Position numbers and translations under genes: made by a program. From Bradyrhizobium quebecense (lineage in GTDB: Bacteria; Pseudomonadota; Alphaproteobacteria; Rhizobiales; Xanthobacteraceae): 64,000 nt of DNA. Under the pieces are notes generated by a model that was not told the origin of the DNA, ran no database searches, and saw nothing but the letters and a program-made list of their open reading frames with translations. Shown in pieces: positions 48,179 through 56,902 of the stretch (positions within the stretch are counted from its first letter, which is position 1; every line of letters starts with the position of its first letter). Location: NCBI RefSeq assembly GCF_013373795.3, contig NZ_CP088022.1, forward strand, positions 5,580,001 to 5,644,000. Direction: 5' to 3'.

Positions 48179-48784
48179 ATGACTGCAAAACGGAACACCC
48201 CCGTTGCTCTCATCCGAAAAGCCGCCCCGTTTGCGATCCGCGCGGAGCGGGCTTCGGACATCGTCGCGCGCGAAGCGCTGCTGGATGCCTGCTTTGGCGA
48301 GAACCGCCATGCCCGCACTTGCCAGCGCCTGCGCGACGGACGCGCGCCCGCCCAAGGCCTGAGCCTTGCGGCCGTGCGCCATGACGGCCGGCTGGTTGGA
48401 ACCGTGCGGCTGTGGCACGTCAGCGCGGGGGGCCGCAACGCGCTGATGCTGGGGCCGCTGGCGGTCGACGACGACTGCCGCGGCCTCGGCGTCGGCGCCG
48501 CGCTGATGCAGCGCGCGCTGGCCGTGGCGAAGGCCCGCGGCCACGGCGCGGTGATCCTGCTTGGCGATGCGCCCTATTACGCCCGCTATGGCTTCACCGC
48601 CGCCAGGACCGGCGAATTGTCGCTGCCCGGCGCATTCGAGCGCGACCGGCTGCTCGGCCTCGAGCTGGTCGCGGGCGCGCTCGATGGCGCCTGGGGGATG
48701 ATCACGCCGACCGGCGCACCGCTGCCCAAGAGCAAGGCAACCCGCAACCAGAAGGCACCGCTCGCCGTGCCGCACGCGGCGTAA
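48179..48784 (+). CDS. GNAT-family N-acetyltransferase
   Basis: A 201-residue protein. The acetyl-CoA site is LGPLAVDDDCRGLGVGAALMQRALAVAKARG (R/Q-x-x-G-x-G pattern), followed by VILLGDAPYYARYGFTAA, typical of the COG3153 subgroup. Between ornithine decarboxylase and homospermidine synthase genes, it could acetylate a polyamine, but the fold alone does not show the substrate; it may also be an unrelated neighbour. Confidence 0.88.
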   Translation: MTAKRNTPVALIRKAAPFAIRAERASDIVAREALLDACFGENRHARTCQRLRDGRAPAQGLSLAAVRHDGRLVGTVRLWHVSAGGRNALMLGPLAVDDDCRGLGVGAALMQRALAVAKARGHGAVILLGDAPYYARYGFTAARTGELSLPGAFERDRLLGLELVAGALDGAWGMITPTGAPLPKSKATRNQKAPLAVPHAA

Positions 48785-48794
48785 GGCGGGCGCC

Positions 48795-48962
48795 ATGGCA
48801 GAGAACCTTCCCGCAATCGATGGCGCGCGCCCGCGATGGCGCGGCCTCGTCACCACGGTCATGCTGGTCCTGATCTCGGTTATGATCGTCCGGGACATCC
48901 TGATCCGGCGCTGGACCGGCACGCCGCCGTCGCCGCCGGACACCACGCAGCAGTCCCGCTAG
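48795..48962 (+). CDS. Small membrane protein, 55 residues
   Basis: A short gene starting at ATG 48795, ten bases after the GNAT stop, with GGCGGG upstream as a weak ribosome site. The product has a basic start (GARPRWRG), one membrane helix (LVTTVMLVLISVMIVRDIL) and a Pro-rich tail (TGTPPSPPDTTQQSR). Close spacing and protein-like composition argue that it is real and shares the GNAT transcript. Function unknown. Confidence 0.6.
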   Translation: MAENLPAIDGARPRWRGLVTTVMLVLISVMIVRDILIRRWTGTPPSPPDTTQQSR

Positions 48963-49054
48963 CGCCTGCTCTCAGGCAAGAATCCAAGGGGTTGCGCGGG
49001 CGGTAAAAATGCCCGTAAACCCCCGCGCAGAAGCTTTTTCCGTCGAGGTCCAGC

Positions 49055-49444
49055 ATGCCCCGCCGCCTGATTTCCACCGGCTCGCCGTTCGAGAAGACCG
49101 CGGGCTACAGCCGTGCCGTGATCGACGGCGACTTCGCCTTCGTCGCCGGAACCACCGGCTACGACTACACCACCATGACCATGCCTGATGATGTCACGCG
49201 CCAGTCACGGAACTGCTTCAAGACCATCGAGGCTGCCCTCAACGAGGGCGGCTTCACGATGGCCGACATCGTCCGCGCGACCTACTACCTCACTGACATC
49301 AGTGACGTGGATGCCCATTTCGCGGTCTGCGGCGAGGTTCTCGGCGACATCCGCCCGGCCGCAACGATGCTGATCGTCGCGGGGCTCTACAAGCCCGAGA
49401 TGAAGGTCGAGATCGAAGTTACCGCAAAGCGACGCAACCCCTGA
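49055..49444 (+). CDS. RidA/YjgF-family protein
   Basis: A 129-residue protein of the YER057c/YjgF/RidA fold (trimer). The opening ISTGSPFEKTAGYSRAVIDGDFAFVAGTTGYDY and the C-terminal RPAATMLIVAGLYKPEMKVEIEVTAKR match; the Arg that binds the carboxylate of imine intermediates in true RidA is likely the one in RPAATM. It may remove reactive enamines or imines, which PLP enzymes such as the upstream decarboxylase can generate. It is 38 bases before the homospermidine synthase gene. Confidence 0.9.
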   Translation: MPRRLISTGSPFEKTAGYSRAVIDGDFAFVAGTTGYDYTTMTMPDDVTRQSRNCFKTIEAALNEGGFTMADIVRATYYLTDISDVDAHFAVCGEVLGDIRPAATMLIVAGLYKPEMKVEIEVTAKRRNP

Positions 49445-49481
49445 TCCACTCTACCCGCCGCTCGGCACTCTCCTGGAGAAA

Positions 49482-50927
49482 ATGATGAGCCCCTCCTCGC
49501 AGATCTACGCGAAAATCACCGGCCCCATTGTCATGATCGGCTTCGGCTCGATCGGCAAAGGCACGTTGCCGATGATCGAGCGGCATCTCGATTACGACAA
49601 GTCGCGCATCACCGTGATCGATCCCAAGGATGAGGGCCGCAGGGCGCATTGCGAGAAGCAGAATGTAAAGTTCATCCAGCAGGCCGTGACCAAGGACAAT
49701 TACCGCGACCTGCTGACCCCGCTGCTCACTGAAGGTGGCGGCCAGGGCTTTTGCGTCAATCTCTCGGTCGATACCGGCTCGACCGACATCATGGAGCTCT
49801 GCAACGAGCTTGGCGCTCTCTACATCGACACCGTCAACGAGCCCTGGCTCGGCTTCTACTTCGATTCGTCAAAGGGCCCGGAAGCGCGCTCCAACTACGC
49901 CCTGCGCGAAGTGACGCTGGCCGCCAAGAAGGCGCGTCCCGCGGGGTCGACCACGGCCGTCTCCTGCTGTGGCGCCAATCCCGGCATGGTCTCGTTTTTC
50001 GTCAAGCAGGCGCTGCTCAATGTCGCCGCCGATCTGAAGCTCAATGCCCCGAGGCCGAAGACCAAGGCCGAATGGGCGGACTTGATGCGGCAGGCTGGTA
50101 TCAAGGGCATCCATATCGCCGAACGCGACACCCAGCGCTCCAAGTCGCCGAAGGAGCCTGATGTCTTCGTCAACACCTGGTCGGTGGAAGGTTTCCTGTC
50201 GGAAGGCGTGCAGCCGTCCGAACTCGGTTGGGGCACCCATGAAAAATGGATGCCCGAGAATGCGCGCACCCACGAAGCCGGCTGCGGCGCGGCGATCTAT
50301 CTGATGCAGCCGGGCGCCAACACACGCGTGCGGACCTGGTGCCCGACCCGGGGCGCGCAGTATGGCTTCCTCGTCACCCACAACGAGTCGATCTCGATCG
50401 CCGATTACTTCACGGTGCGTGACGCATCGGGCACGGCGATCTATCGGCCGACCTGCCACTATGCCTATCATCCGGCTGACGATGCCGTGCTGTCGCTGCA
50501 TGAAATGTTCGGCCGCGCAGCGAAGATGCAGGAGAAGCACCACATCCTCGATGAGAACGAAATCGTCGACGGCATCGACGAACTCGGCGTGCTGCTGTTC
50601 GGTCACGACAACAATGCCTACTGGTACGGCTCGCAGCTCTCCATCGAGGAGACCCGCAGGCTCGCGCCCTATCAGAACGCGACCGGTCTGCAGGTGACCT
50701 CCGCGGTGCTCGGCGGCATGGTGTGGGCGCTGGAGAACCCGAACGAGGGCATCGTCGAAGCCGACGAGATGGATTTCGATCGTCTGCTGGAAATCCAGCT
50801 GCCGTATCTCGGCCCGGTGAAGGGTTTCTACACCGACTGGACTCCGCTGACGGATCGTCCGGGACTGTTCCCGGAGGATATCGACACCAGCGATCCCTGG
50901 CAGTTCAAGAACATCCTGGTGCGGTGA
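49482..50927 (+). CDS. hss: Homospermidine synthase
   Basis: A 481-residue NAD-dependent enzyme that makes sym-homospermidine from putrescine, the main long polyamine of rhizobia. The N-terminal Rossmann fold is VMIGFGSIGKGTLPMIERHL; other family blocks are VNEPWLGFYFD, SCCGANPGMVSFFVKQAL, ERDTQRSKSPKEPDVFVNTWSVEGF, and HNESISIADYF. Length equals the bacterial family (about 477). Two adjacent ATGs (49482, 49485) are possible, with GGAG just before. Putrescine is provided by the decarboxylase three kilobases upstream. Confidence 0.97.
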   Translation: MMSPSSQIYAKITGPIVMIGFGSIGKGTLPMIERHLDYDKSRITVIDPKDEGRRAHCEKQNVKFIQQAVTKDNYRDLLTPLLTEGGGQGFCVNLSVDTGSTDIMELCNELGALYIDTVNEPWLGFYFDSSKGPEARSNYALREVTLAAKKARPAGSTTAVSCCGANPGMVSFFVKQALLNVAADLKLNAPRPKTKAEWADLMRQAGIKGIHIAERDTQRSKSPKEPDVFVNTWSVEGFLSEGVQPSELGWGTHEKWMPENARTHEAGCGAAIYLMQPGANTRVRTWCPTRGAQYGFLVTHNESISIADYFTVRDASGTAIYRPTCHYAYHPADDAVLSLHEMFGRAAKMQEKHHILDENEIVDGIDELGVLLFGHDNNAYWYGSQLSIEETRRLAPYQNATGLQVTSAVLGGMVWALENPNEGIVEADEMDFDRLLEIQLPYLGPVKGFYTDWTPLTDRPGLFPEDIDTSDPWQFKNILVR

Positions 50928-50950
50928 CCGCACAGCGTATGTTGAGAACG

Positions 50951-50977
50951 AAAATGCCCGGCTCACGCCGGGCGTTT
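50951..50977 (+). terminator. Intrinsic terminator after homospermidine synthase
   Basis: GCCCGGC / GCCGGGC with a four-base loop and flanking AAAAT/GTTTT, giving a T run on the plus strand and an A-rich flank that suits the convergent gene too. Confidence 0.75.
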
Positions 50978-50993
50978 TGCTGTCTGGCGCCGC

Positions 50994-51746
50994 TCACTTC
51001 GCCACGTAGTCGAACGCGACCGAGCCGAGGCCGAGCGTCAGATCTGCCTTGTAATGCAACGCCGAGACCACCTCGCGCACCGGCAGGCGGGCGACGTCGC
51101 ACAGCGCGTGCGGAAACAGGCCGAGCGCGGAGGGCCCTGTCCAGGCCTCCTTCAGCACGATGTCGTCGAGATGGAAGCGCACCAGCTCGCAGATCCGCGG
51201 GCTGCCGTCGACATGCGGAATGATCTTCAGGATGAAGTTCGGCGCCTTCATCGCGTTCAAGACCGTATCGTGATCGACCTTGTGGTACTTGTAGCCCATG
51301 GTGGCGGAGGCGCAGAGCACCGAGCCGTAATGCAGCGAGCCGACCAGCACGTCGCTCTCGACCGCGATCTTGGGCCGCGCCAGCTTCTTCGGAAATCCCC
51401 AGAGCTCGCGGCCGCCCGCAATCGGGGCCTCGTCGTCGAGATACATCGCGTGGGTATAGGCCCCGAGCTCACCTTTGAAGCGGACCGGGATCACCTGGCC
51501 GGTTTCGGTGTAGTCGCCGAAGCCGGTCGAGTCCGGCATGCGGATGAATTCGTACTTCACCACGGGCTCGGCGACCTCGAGCGGCTCCGGCACCACGGCC
51601 GCCAGCGCTTCGGGGTCGGTCTTGTAGGTGATGATGAAATATTCGCGGTCGAAGAACCGATACGGCCCCGGCGGAAACGACGGGTTGGTGAGCGGCATCG
51701 AATAGGCGGTGCGCCGGACGTCCTCGATCTTCATGAAAGGCCCCAT
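50994..51746 (-). CDS. Acetoacetate decarboxylase family protein
   Basis: A 250-residue protein matching acetoacetate decarboxylase: [38 protein letters not shown] and the active-site block [17 protein letters not shown], whose Lys pair includes the Schiff-base lysine and its perturbing neighbour. The true enzyme turns acetoacetate into acetone and CO2; rhizobial relatives may act on other beta-ketoacids. Starts at ATG 51746 or 51734 are possible. Convergent with hss. Confidence 0.9.
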   Translation of the reverse strand: MGPFMKIEDVRRTAYSMPLTNPSFPPGPYRFFDREYFIITYKTDPEALAAVVPEPLEVAEPVVKYEFIRMPDSTGFGDYTETGQVIPVRFKGELGAYTHAMYLDDEAPIAGGRELWGFPKKLARPKIAVESDVLVGSLHYGSVLCASATMGYKYHKVDHDTVLNAMKAPNFILKIIPHVDGSPRICELVRFHLDDIVLKEAWTGPSALGLFPHALCDVARLPVREVVSALHYKADLTLGLGSVAFDYVAK

Positions 51747-51854
51747 CTGTCGTTGGCAAGACGACAGATTATGGCGGGCGCAGGCGGCGGAGGCGAGACC
51801 GTATAATCGGCAGGATCAGTCAAATGCGCGTCACAATGCGCCGGCCGAACGCGC

Positions 51855-52196
51855 CTATTTCTTCTCAATCGGCGGCGCGGTCTTCTCGGCGGGCGCCGGC
51901 GGCAGCACCGGCCTGGCGCCGGCCTTCTGCGCTTCAGCGTCGGGACGCGCAGGCTCCGGCGCCGGCGTCGTCGGCCGCTCGCCGCCGGGCTTCGACTCGG
52001 CCGGCGGAGCTGTCTTCTCTGGCTCGGGTGACGGCGTCGTCTGCAGCGGCTGGGTCGCCTGCGCCATTTCCTGCGGCGGGGCAGCGTTGATCGCGTGCAG
52101 CGATAGCACGGCGATCGCAACGCCTGCCACCACCAGCGAGGAGGCGATCAGCACGTCGTTCCGTAGCCTGGTTCGATCCGCAGCCATCTCGCTCAC
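51855..52196 (-). CDS. Small Pro-rich membrane-anchored protein
   Basis: A 113-residue protein with one N-terminal membrane helix (VLIASSLVVAGVAIAVLSLHAI, about 15-36) and a Pro/Ala/Glu/Lys-rich extracytoplasmic tail without recognisable domain. Bradyrhizobium genomes encode many such proteins of unknown function. Downstream of the MgtC gene on the same strand by about 70 bases. Confidence 0.6.
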   Translation of the reverse strand: MSEMAADRTRLRNDVLIASSLVVAGVAIAVLSLHAINAAPPQEMAQATQPLQTTPSPEPEKTAPPAESKPGGERPTTPAPEPARPDAEAQKAGARPVLPPAPAEKTAPPIEKK

Positions 52197-52268
52197 CCAC
52201 GCATTGTCAGCGAGGTCAACGATCCGGCCACCGCATGGTTCCTGAGCAGAGCCTGCGGGAACCTCGCC

Positions 52269-52985
52269 TCAATCCGTGGTGCTGATTTCCCAGGTCACGT
52301 GCCGCACGCCGGGCTGATGCTGCAGGTCGACCACCACGGCATTCAGCTCGTTGGGGTCGACCGCGGTCGAGACCAGCGTCGCCACGATCTCCAGGAAGTC
52401 GTCGCCGGCCTCGACCACGTTGACATCGGCGACCGGATAGTTCGCGGCCTCGAGCTTCTCGACCAGGCGGTCGCGCATGTCGGGCAATGCCTCCGGAGTC
52501 ACCGCGAGCTTGAAGTAGTAGGTCGCCTCCGAAGCCTTCTCGTTCAGCGGGATGCGGTTGATGGCGTTGACCAGCGGGCGCAGCAGCGTGTTGCCGGCGA
52601 TCACGAACACGGTCAACGCCGCCGCCTGCGCCACCAGGTCGGCGCCGGCGCAGGAGCCGACCGCGGCCGAGGCCCACAGCGTCGCCGCGGTGTTGAGGCC
52701 GCGCACGTCCATGCCCTGCTTCATGATGACGCCGGCGCCGAGGAAACCGATCCCCGACACCACATAGGCGATTACCCGCACCGCGCCATCGGCACCCGCC
52801 AGATGCATCGCGAGATCGACGAAGGCGGCCGCGCCGACCGCGACCAGCACATTGGTGCGCAACCCCGCGGTGCGCTGCCGGTACTGCCGCTCGGCCCCGA
52901 TCAGCGTGCCCAGCACAAAAGCTGACGTCAGGCTGACCAGCGTGTCGATGAAGTCGGCGAGCTGGAATGTCGTGAGAAATCGCAT
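52269..52985 (-). CDS. MgtC/SapB-family membrane protein
   Basis: A 238-residue protein. The N-terminal membrane domain has the family motif LGTLIGAERQYRQRTAGLRTNVLVAVGAAAFV and VSGIGFLGAGVIMKQGMDVRGLNTAATLWASAAVG; a cytoplasmic ACT-like domain follows (about 155-238). MgtC proteins help survival at low magnesium and inhibit ATP synthase in some pathogens; the role here is unknown. The gene ends a group reading from the zinc operon, 44 bases after the WD40 gene, so it may be co-transcribed. Confidence 0.92.
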   Translation of the reverse strand: MRFLTTFQLADFIDTLVSLTSAFVLGTLIGAERQYRQRTAGLRTNVLVAVGAAAFVDLAMHLAGADGAVRVIAYVVSGIGFLGAGVIMKQGMDVRGLNTAATLWASAAVGSCAGADLVAQAAALTVFVIAGNTLLRPLVNAINRIPLNEKASEATYYFKLAVTPEALPDMRDRLVEKLEAANYPVADVNVVEAGDDFLEIVATLVSTAVDPNELNAVVVDLQHQPGVRHVTWEISTTD

Positions 52986-53029
52986 GGCGCTGCCGATTCT
53001 TCCTCGCCCGAGAACGATGCAGCGATCTC

Positions 53030-54049
53030 TTACATTTCCAGGATGCCCGCGTCACCATCTTCCGTGCCGTAGGCGAGCAACGTGCCCTTGGCATTCCATC
53101 CCAGCGCCGACACCGCGGTACCGGCGTTCCGGCGCACCAGGATCTCGGCGCCGTCCTCGAGCCGGACCATCAGCACAGTACCGTCGGCGTAGCCGACCGC
53201 CATGATGTCGTTCTTCGGATGGCAGGCAACCACCGCGACCCGCGCCGGCATCGGCGCCAGCATCGCCGGCTCCTTGCCCATCGGACCGTCCTTGCTGGTG
53301 AACGGCCAGACGATCACGGCATCGGCGCCCGAGGTCGCGAGCCCCTTGCCGCCGGCGCTCCACGACATCGAACGCACGCGGCCGGGATAACCGCTCATCC
53401 GCATGTGCCTGTTATCGGCGAGCCGCCAGCCATGCATCGCGGCCTCGTGCATCGCCGTGACAAGAAACTTGTTGTCCGGGCTGAAAGAGACCGCGAGGTG
53501 CGAGCCGGCCCATTCCAGGAATTCCGGATTGGCCGCCATGTTGGGAAACCACAAGGTCACGCCGTTGTAATGCGCGATCGCAAGCCGCAGGCCCTTCGGC
53601 GCGAACGCCAGCCCGCCGACGGTCGACGGCACCTCGAAGGTTTTCTCTTCGCCCTTGGGATTGCGCACGAACGCGGTCTTGCCCGCCGACCACGCCACGG
53701 TGCCGTCGCTGTGCAGCGCGACGTTGTCGATCCAGCGCCGCTTGGCGTCGGTCGCAATCGTCGAGGTCTCGCCCTTGGCGTCGATCGCGATCAGCTTGCC
53801 GTCGTCACCGCCGGTGACGAGCCGCTTGCCGTCGGAGGCCGCACACAGGATGGCGCCGAAATGCGTCTCTGTCCGCGTGGTCTCGCCGTCGGCGGTCGCG
53901 ATCACGACACTCTCCTCGGCACCGACGAAGAACGCGCGGTCGCCGAGGAAATGAACCGAACCGACTGCCGCGCCGAGCGGAAGCTGCTTGACGCGGTCGG
54001 TGATCGAAACGATGGAAGAAGGGGCCTCGCCCGGATCGAACTCTTTCAT
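53030..54049 (-). CDS. WD40-repeat protein linked to the zinc operon
   Basis: A 339-residue cytoplasmic beta-propeller. About seven degenerate WD40 blades are visible, e.g. AILCAASDGKRLVTGGDDGKLIAI, HLAVSFSPDNKFLVTAMHEAAMHGWRL, VRSMSWSAGGKGLATSGADAVIVWPF, VSALGWNAKGTLLAYGTEDGDAGIL. No signal peptide or catalytic motif is present; such proteins usually serve as interaction platforms. Its ATG at 54049 overlaps the stop of the COG0523 GTPase gene (TGATG), so the two are translationally coupled. Known families do not show its role; metal-transfer scaffold to a zinc enzyme is a hypothesis. Confidence 0.8.
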   Translation of the reverse strand: MKEFDPGEAPSSIVSITDRVKQLPLGAAVGSVHFLGDRAFFVGAEESVVIATADGETTRTETHFGAILCAASDGKRLVTGGDDGKLIAIDAKGETSTIATDAKRRWIDNVALHSDGTVAWSAGKTAFVRNPKGEEKTFEVPSTVGGLAFAPKGLRLAIAHYNGVTLWFPNMAANPEFLEWAGSHLAVSFSPDNKFLVTAMHEAAMHGWRLADNRHMRMSGYPGRVRSMSWSAGGKGLATSGADAVIVWPFTSKDGPMGKEPAMLAPMPARVAVVACHPKNDIMAVGYADGTVLMVRLEDGAEILVRRNAGTAVSALGWNAKGTLLAYGTEDGDAGILEM

Positions 54050-55098
54050 CACGTGGTGATGCACTGCTCGAAGCCGTCGCGGATCGCCTGCTCCGGCAAT
54101 TCGCGACCGATGAACACGACGCGGCTTTCGCGCTTCTCGCCGTCCTTCCACTTCTGCTGATGGTCGCCCTCCAGCATCATGTGGACGCCCTGGAACACGT
54201 AGCGGTCGTCATCGCCGGTGAAGGCGAGGATGCCCTTCGAACGCAGGATCTTCTGGCCCTCGGTGGCGACGAGGTTCTGCAGCCAGGGCATGAACTTGGT
54301 CGGATCGAGCGGCTTCTCCGAGCGCAGCGACAGCGACTGCATGTCCTCGTCGTGATAGTGCTTCAGCCCGCCATGGCCGTGATCGTGGTGATCATGGTCA
54401 TGACCGTGGTCGTGATGGTGATGATCATGGTTGTGACCGTCGCCGGCCTCGAGGAAATCCGGCTCGATCTCCAGGATGCGGTCGAGGTCGAACGCGCCGC
54501 GCTCCAGCACATCCGATAGTCCGACCTGGCAACGCTCGGTGCGGTGCAGCTTGGCATAGGGATTGATGCCGCGGATGCGGGCCTCGACCTCGGCGAGCTC
54601 AGCCTTCGAGACCAGGTCGGTCTTGTTCAGCACGATGACGTCGGCGAACGCGATCTGGTTCTTGGCTTCCGGCGCGTCCTTGAGGCGATCACTCAGCCAT
54701 TTGGCGTCGGCGACAGTCACGACGGCGTCGAGCCGGGCGTTCTTCTGCACGTCCTCGTCGACGAAGAAGGTCTGCGCGACCGGTGCCGGATCGGCGAGGC
54801 CCGTGGTCTCGACGATGATGGCGTCGAACTTGCCCTTGCGCTTCATCAACCCGTCCATGATACGGACGAGGTCGCCGCGCACCGTGCAGCAGACGCAGCC
54901 ATTGTTCATCTCGAAGACTTCCTCATCGGCGCCGATGATGAGGTCGTTGTCGATGCCGATCTCGCCGAATTCGTTGACGATGACGGCGTATTTCTTGCCG
55001 TGGTTTTCCGACAGGATGCGGTTCAAGAGCGTGGTCTTGCCGGCGCCGAGATAGCCCGTCAGCACGGTCACTGGAATTTTTTGCGAAGCTTCAGCCAT
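54049..55098 (-). CDS. COG0523 (CobW-like) GTPase, zinc metallochaperone type
   Basis: A 349-residue G3E GTPase. Walker A GYLGAGKTTLLNRIL, switch region VNEFGEIGIDN, the metal-binding CxCC motif GCVCCTVRGDL, VETTGLADPAP, and the base motif LNKTD are all present. A His/Asp-rich insert (about 215-250: GHNHDHHHHDHGHDHDHHDHG) could hold zinc, and the CobW C-terminal domain follows. In a Zur-controlled zinc-uptake operon it most likely belongs to the zinc-responsive subgroup (ZigA/ZNG1-like), delivering zinc to client enzymes when zinc is short. It is 51 bases after znuA. Confidence 0.92.
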   Translation of the reverse strand: MAEASQKIPVTVLTGYLGAGKTTLLNRILSENHGKKYAVIVNEFGEIGIDNDLIIGADEEVFEMNNGCVCCTVRGDLVRIMDGLMKRKGKFDAIIVETTGLADPAPVAQTFFVDEDVQKNARLDAVVTVADAKWLSDRLKDAPEAKNQIAFADVIVLNKTDLVSKAELAEVEARIRGINPYAKLHRTERCQVGLSDVLERGAFDLDRILEIEPDFLEAGDGHNHDHHHHDHGHDHDHHDHGHGGLKHYHDEDMQSLSLRSEKPLDPTKFMPWLQNLVATEGQKILRSKGILAFTGDDDRYVFQGVHMMLEGDHQQKWKDGEKRESRVVFIGRELPEQAIRDGFEQCITT

Positions 55099-55149
55099 AA
55101 CAACTCCGAATTGGGGCCGCGCTCAATCCCGGCAGGGAGGCCCCTGCCC

Positions 55150-56022
55150 CTAGTTGGCGAGCGCGCTGGTCAGGGCCTTTATATTGTGCCTGACCATATC
55201 AATGTAAGTGGGTGCCTGGCCCTTTTCGGCCGTCAAACTGTCCGAATACAGGGTCCCGCCGACGCTGGCGCCGGTCTCGGCCGCGACCCGCTCGATCAGG
55301 CGAGGATCGCTGATATTTTCGAGAAAAACTGCCGGAATCTTCGCAACCTTGATCTGGGCGATGATGGCGGCGATATCGCGTGCGCTGGGCTCGGAATCGG
55401 TCGAGACGCTGAGCGGCGAGAAAAACGTAATTCCGTAGGCGTCGGCGAAATAGCCGAAGGCGTCGTGGGTCGAGATCACCTTGCGCCGCGCGTCCGGTAT
55501 TTTCGCCACCGCCTCGTGCACCTCGCGGTCGAGCGCTTCCAGCCTCGCCAGATAGGCGTCGGCATTGGCCTTGAAGACGCCGGCACGGTCGGGAGCAGCG
55601 GCGATCAGCCCGTCGCGAATATTGACGACGTAGATCTTCGCATTGGCCACCGATTGCCAGGCATGCGGATCGTCATGGCCGCCCATCTTGCGCGGCATGA
55701 TCCCCTTGGTTGCCACCGCGACCGGCGCCTTGCTGCCGGAGGCCTGCAGCAGCCGCGGCAACCAGCCCTCGAAGCCGAGGCCGTTGATGACCAGCAGCCT
55801 GGCGTCGGCGACCTTCTTGGCGTCCGCCGGCGTCGGCGCATAGACATGCGCGTCGCCGTCGGGCCCGACCAGCGCCATCACGTCGACACTGTTGCCGCCG
55901 ACATTGCGCACCATGTCGGCGAGGATCGAGAAGCTCGCAACGACATGGATGCGCTCCTCGGCGCGCGCCGCGCCGCTCGCCAGCATCAGTGCCAGACCGA
56001 TCAATCCAACCAATCGCCGCAT
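55150..56022 (-). CDS. znuA: Zinc ABC transporter, substrate-binding protein
   Basis: A 290-residue periplasmic binding protein of the cluster A-I (metal) type. After a signal peptide (LIGLALMLASGAARA) come HVVASFSILADMVRNVGG, the first ligand His in GPDGDAHVYAPTPAD, the next in GGHDDPHAWQSVANA, then STHDAFGYFADAYGI, and an acidic ligand in STDSEPSARDI. Unlike many ZnuA proteins, it lacks the long His-rich loop before the second ligand; only GGHDDPH remains. Start ATG 56022 is fixed by the signal peptide, five bases from the znuB stop. Confidence 0.9.
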   Translation of the reverse strand: MRRLVGLIGLALMLASGAARAEERIHVVASFSILADMVRNVGGNSVDVMALVGPDGDAHVYAPTPADAKKVADARLLVINGLGFEGWLPRLLQASGSKAPVAVATKGIMPRKMGGHDDPHAWQSVANAKIYVVNIRDGLIAAAPDRAGVFKANADAYLARLEALDREVHEAVAKIPDARRKVISTHDAFGYFADAYGITFFSPLSVSTDSEPSARDIAAIIAQIKVAKIPAVFLENISDPRLIERVAAETGASVGGTLYSDSLTAEKGQAPTYIDMVRHNIKALTSALAN

Positions 56023-56027
56023 CGTCC

Positions 56028-56897
56028 TCACGCCTCGAGATGGCGGCCGGGAAACAGCTGCCGCACCAGGCCGCTGACATTGCCGAACAGCAGCGACACA
56101 ATATAGAGCCCCGCCGCAACCAGGATGATCGCGGGGCCGGAGGGAATCCGGGTCTGGTACGACAACACGAGCCCGGCATAGCCCGACACAATCGCGCTCG
56201 CGGCCGCGATGCAGATCATGGTGGTGACGTCGCGCGACCAGAATCGCGCAATGCCGGCGGGCAGGATCATCAGCCCGACGCCGAGCAGCGTGCCGAGCGC
56301 GTGGAAGCCGTTGACGAGATTGACCACGACCAGCGCGAGGAAGGCGAGATGCGCCGGCGCGCCGGCCCGGCTCACGGTGCGCAGGAACACCGGATCGACG
56401 CATTCGATCACCAGCGGACGATAGATCACCGCGAGCACCAAGAGCGTGATGGTGGCGTTGAAGGCGATCACCAGCAGGGTCTGGTCGTCCATCGCCAGGA
56501 TGTTGCCGAACAGCACGTGCAGCAGGTCGATATTGGTGCCCTTGATGGAGACGATGGTGACGCCGAGCGCGAGCGAGACCAGGTAGAAGGTCGCGAGCGA
56601 AGCATCCTCCTTCAGCTCGGTGGTGCGGGCAACGAGGCCCGCGAGCAACGCCACCGCAAAGCCCGCGATCAGGCCGCCGGTCGTCATCGCGAACAGATTG
56701 AGCCCGGACAGCAGGAAGCCGATCGCAGCCCCCGGCAGGATCGCATGCGCCATGGCGTCGCCGACCAGGCTCATCCGCCGCAGCATCAGGAACACGCCGA
56801 TCGGCGCGCCGCCGAGCGACAGCGCGATCACGGCCGCGAGCGCGCGGCGCATGAACTCGAATTCGGTGAAGGGCGTGATCAGCGCGTCAGTCAGCAT
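56028..56897 (-). CDS. znuB: Zinc ABC transporter, permease
   Basis: A 289-residue membrane protein with eight or nine helices and the ABC-3 family blocks: RRALAAVIALSLGGAPIGVFLMLRRMSLVGDAMAHAILPGAAIGFLL and LTIVSIKGTNIDLLHVLFGNILAM-type VSIKGTNIDLLHVLFGNIL. It forms the channel with ZnuA and ZnuC for zinc entry. ATG 56897 is used; the frame opens earlier over znuC. Confidence 0.92.
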   Translation of the reverse strand: MLTDALITPFTEFEFMRRALAAVIALSLGGAPIGVFLMLRRMSLVGDAMAHAILPGAAIGFLLSGLNLFAMTTGGLIAGFAVALLAGLVARTTELKEDASLATFYLVSLALGVTIVSIKGTNIDLLHVLFGNILAMDDQTLLVIAFNATITLLVLAVIYRPLVIECVDPVFLRTVSRAGAPAHLAFLALVVVNLVNGFHALGTLLGVGLMILPAGIARFWSRDVTTMICIAAASAIVSGYAGLVLSYQTRIPSGPAIILVAAGLYIVSLLFGNVSGLVRQLFPGRHLEA

Positions 56898-56902
56898 TGG
56901 CG

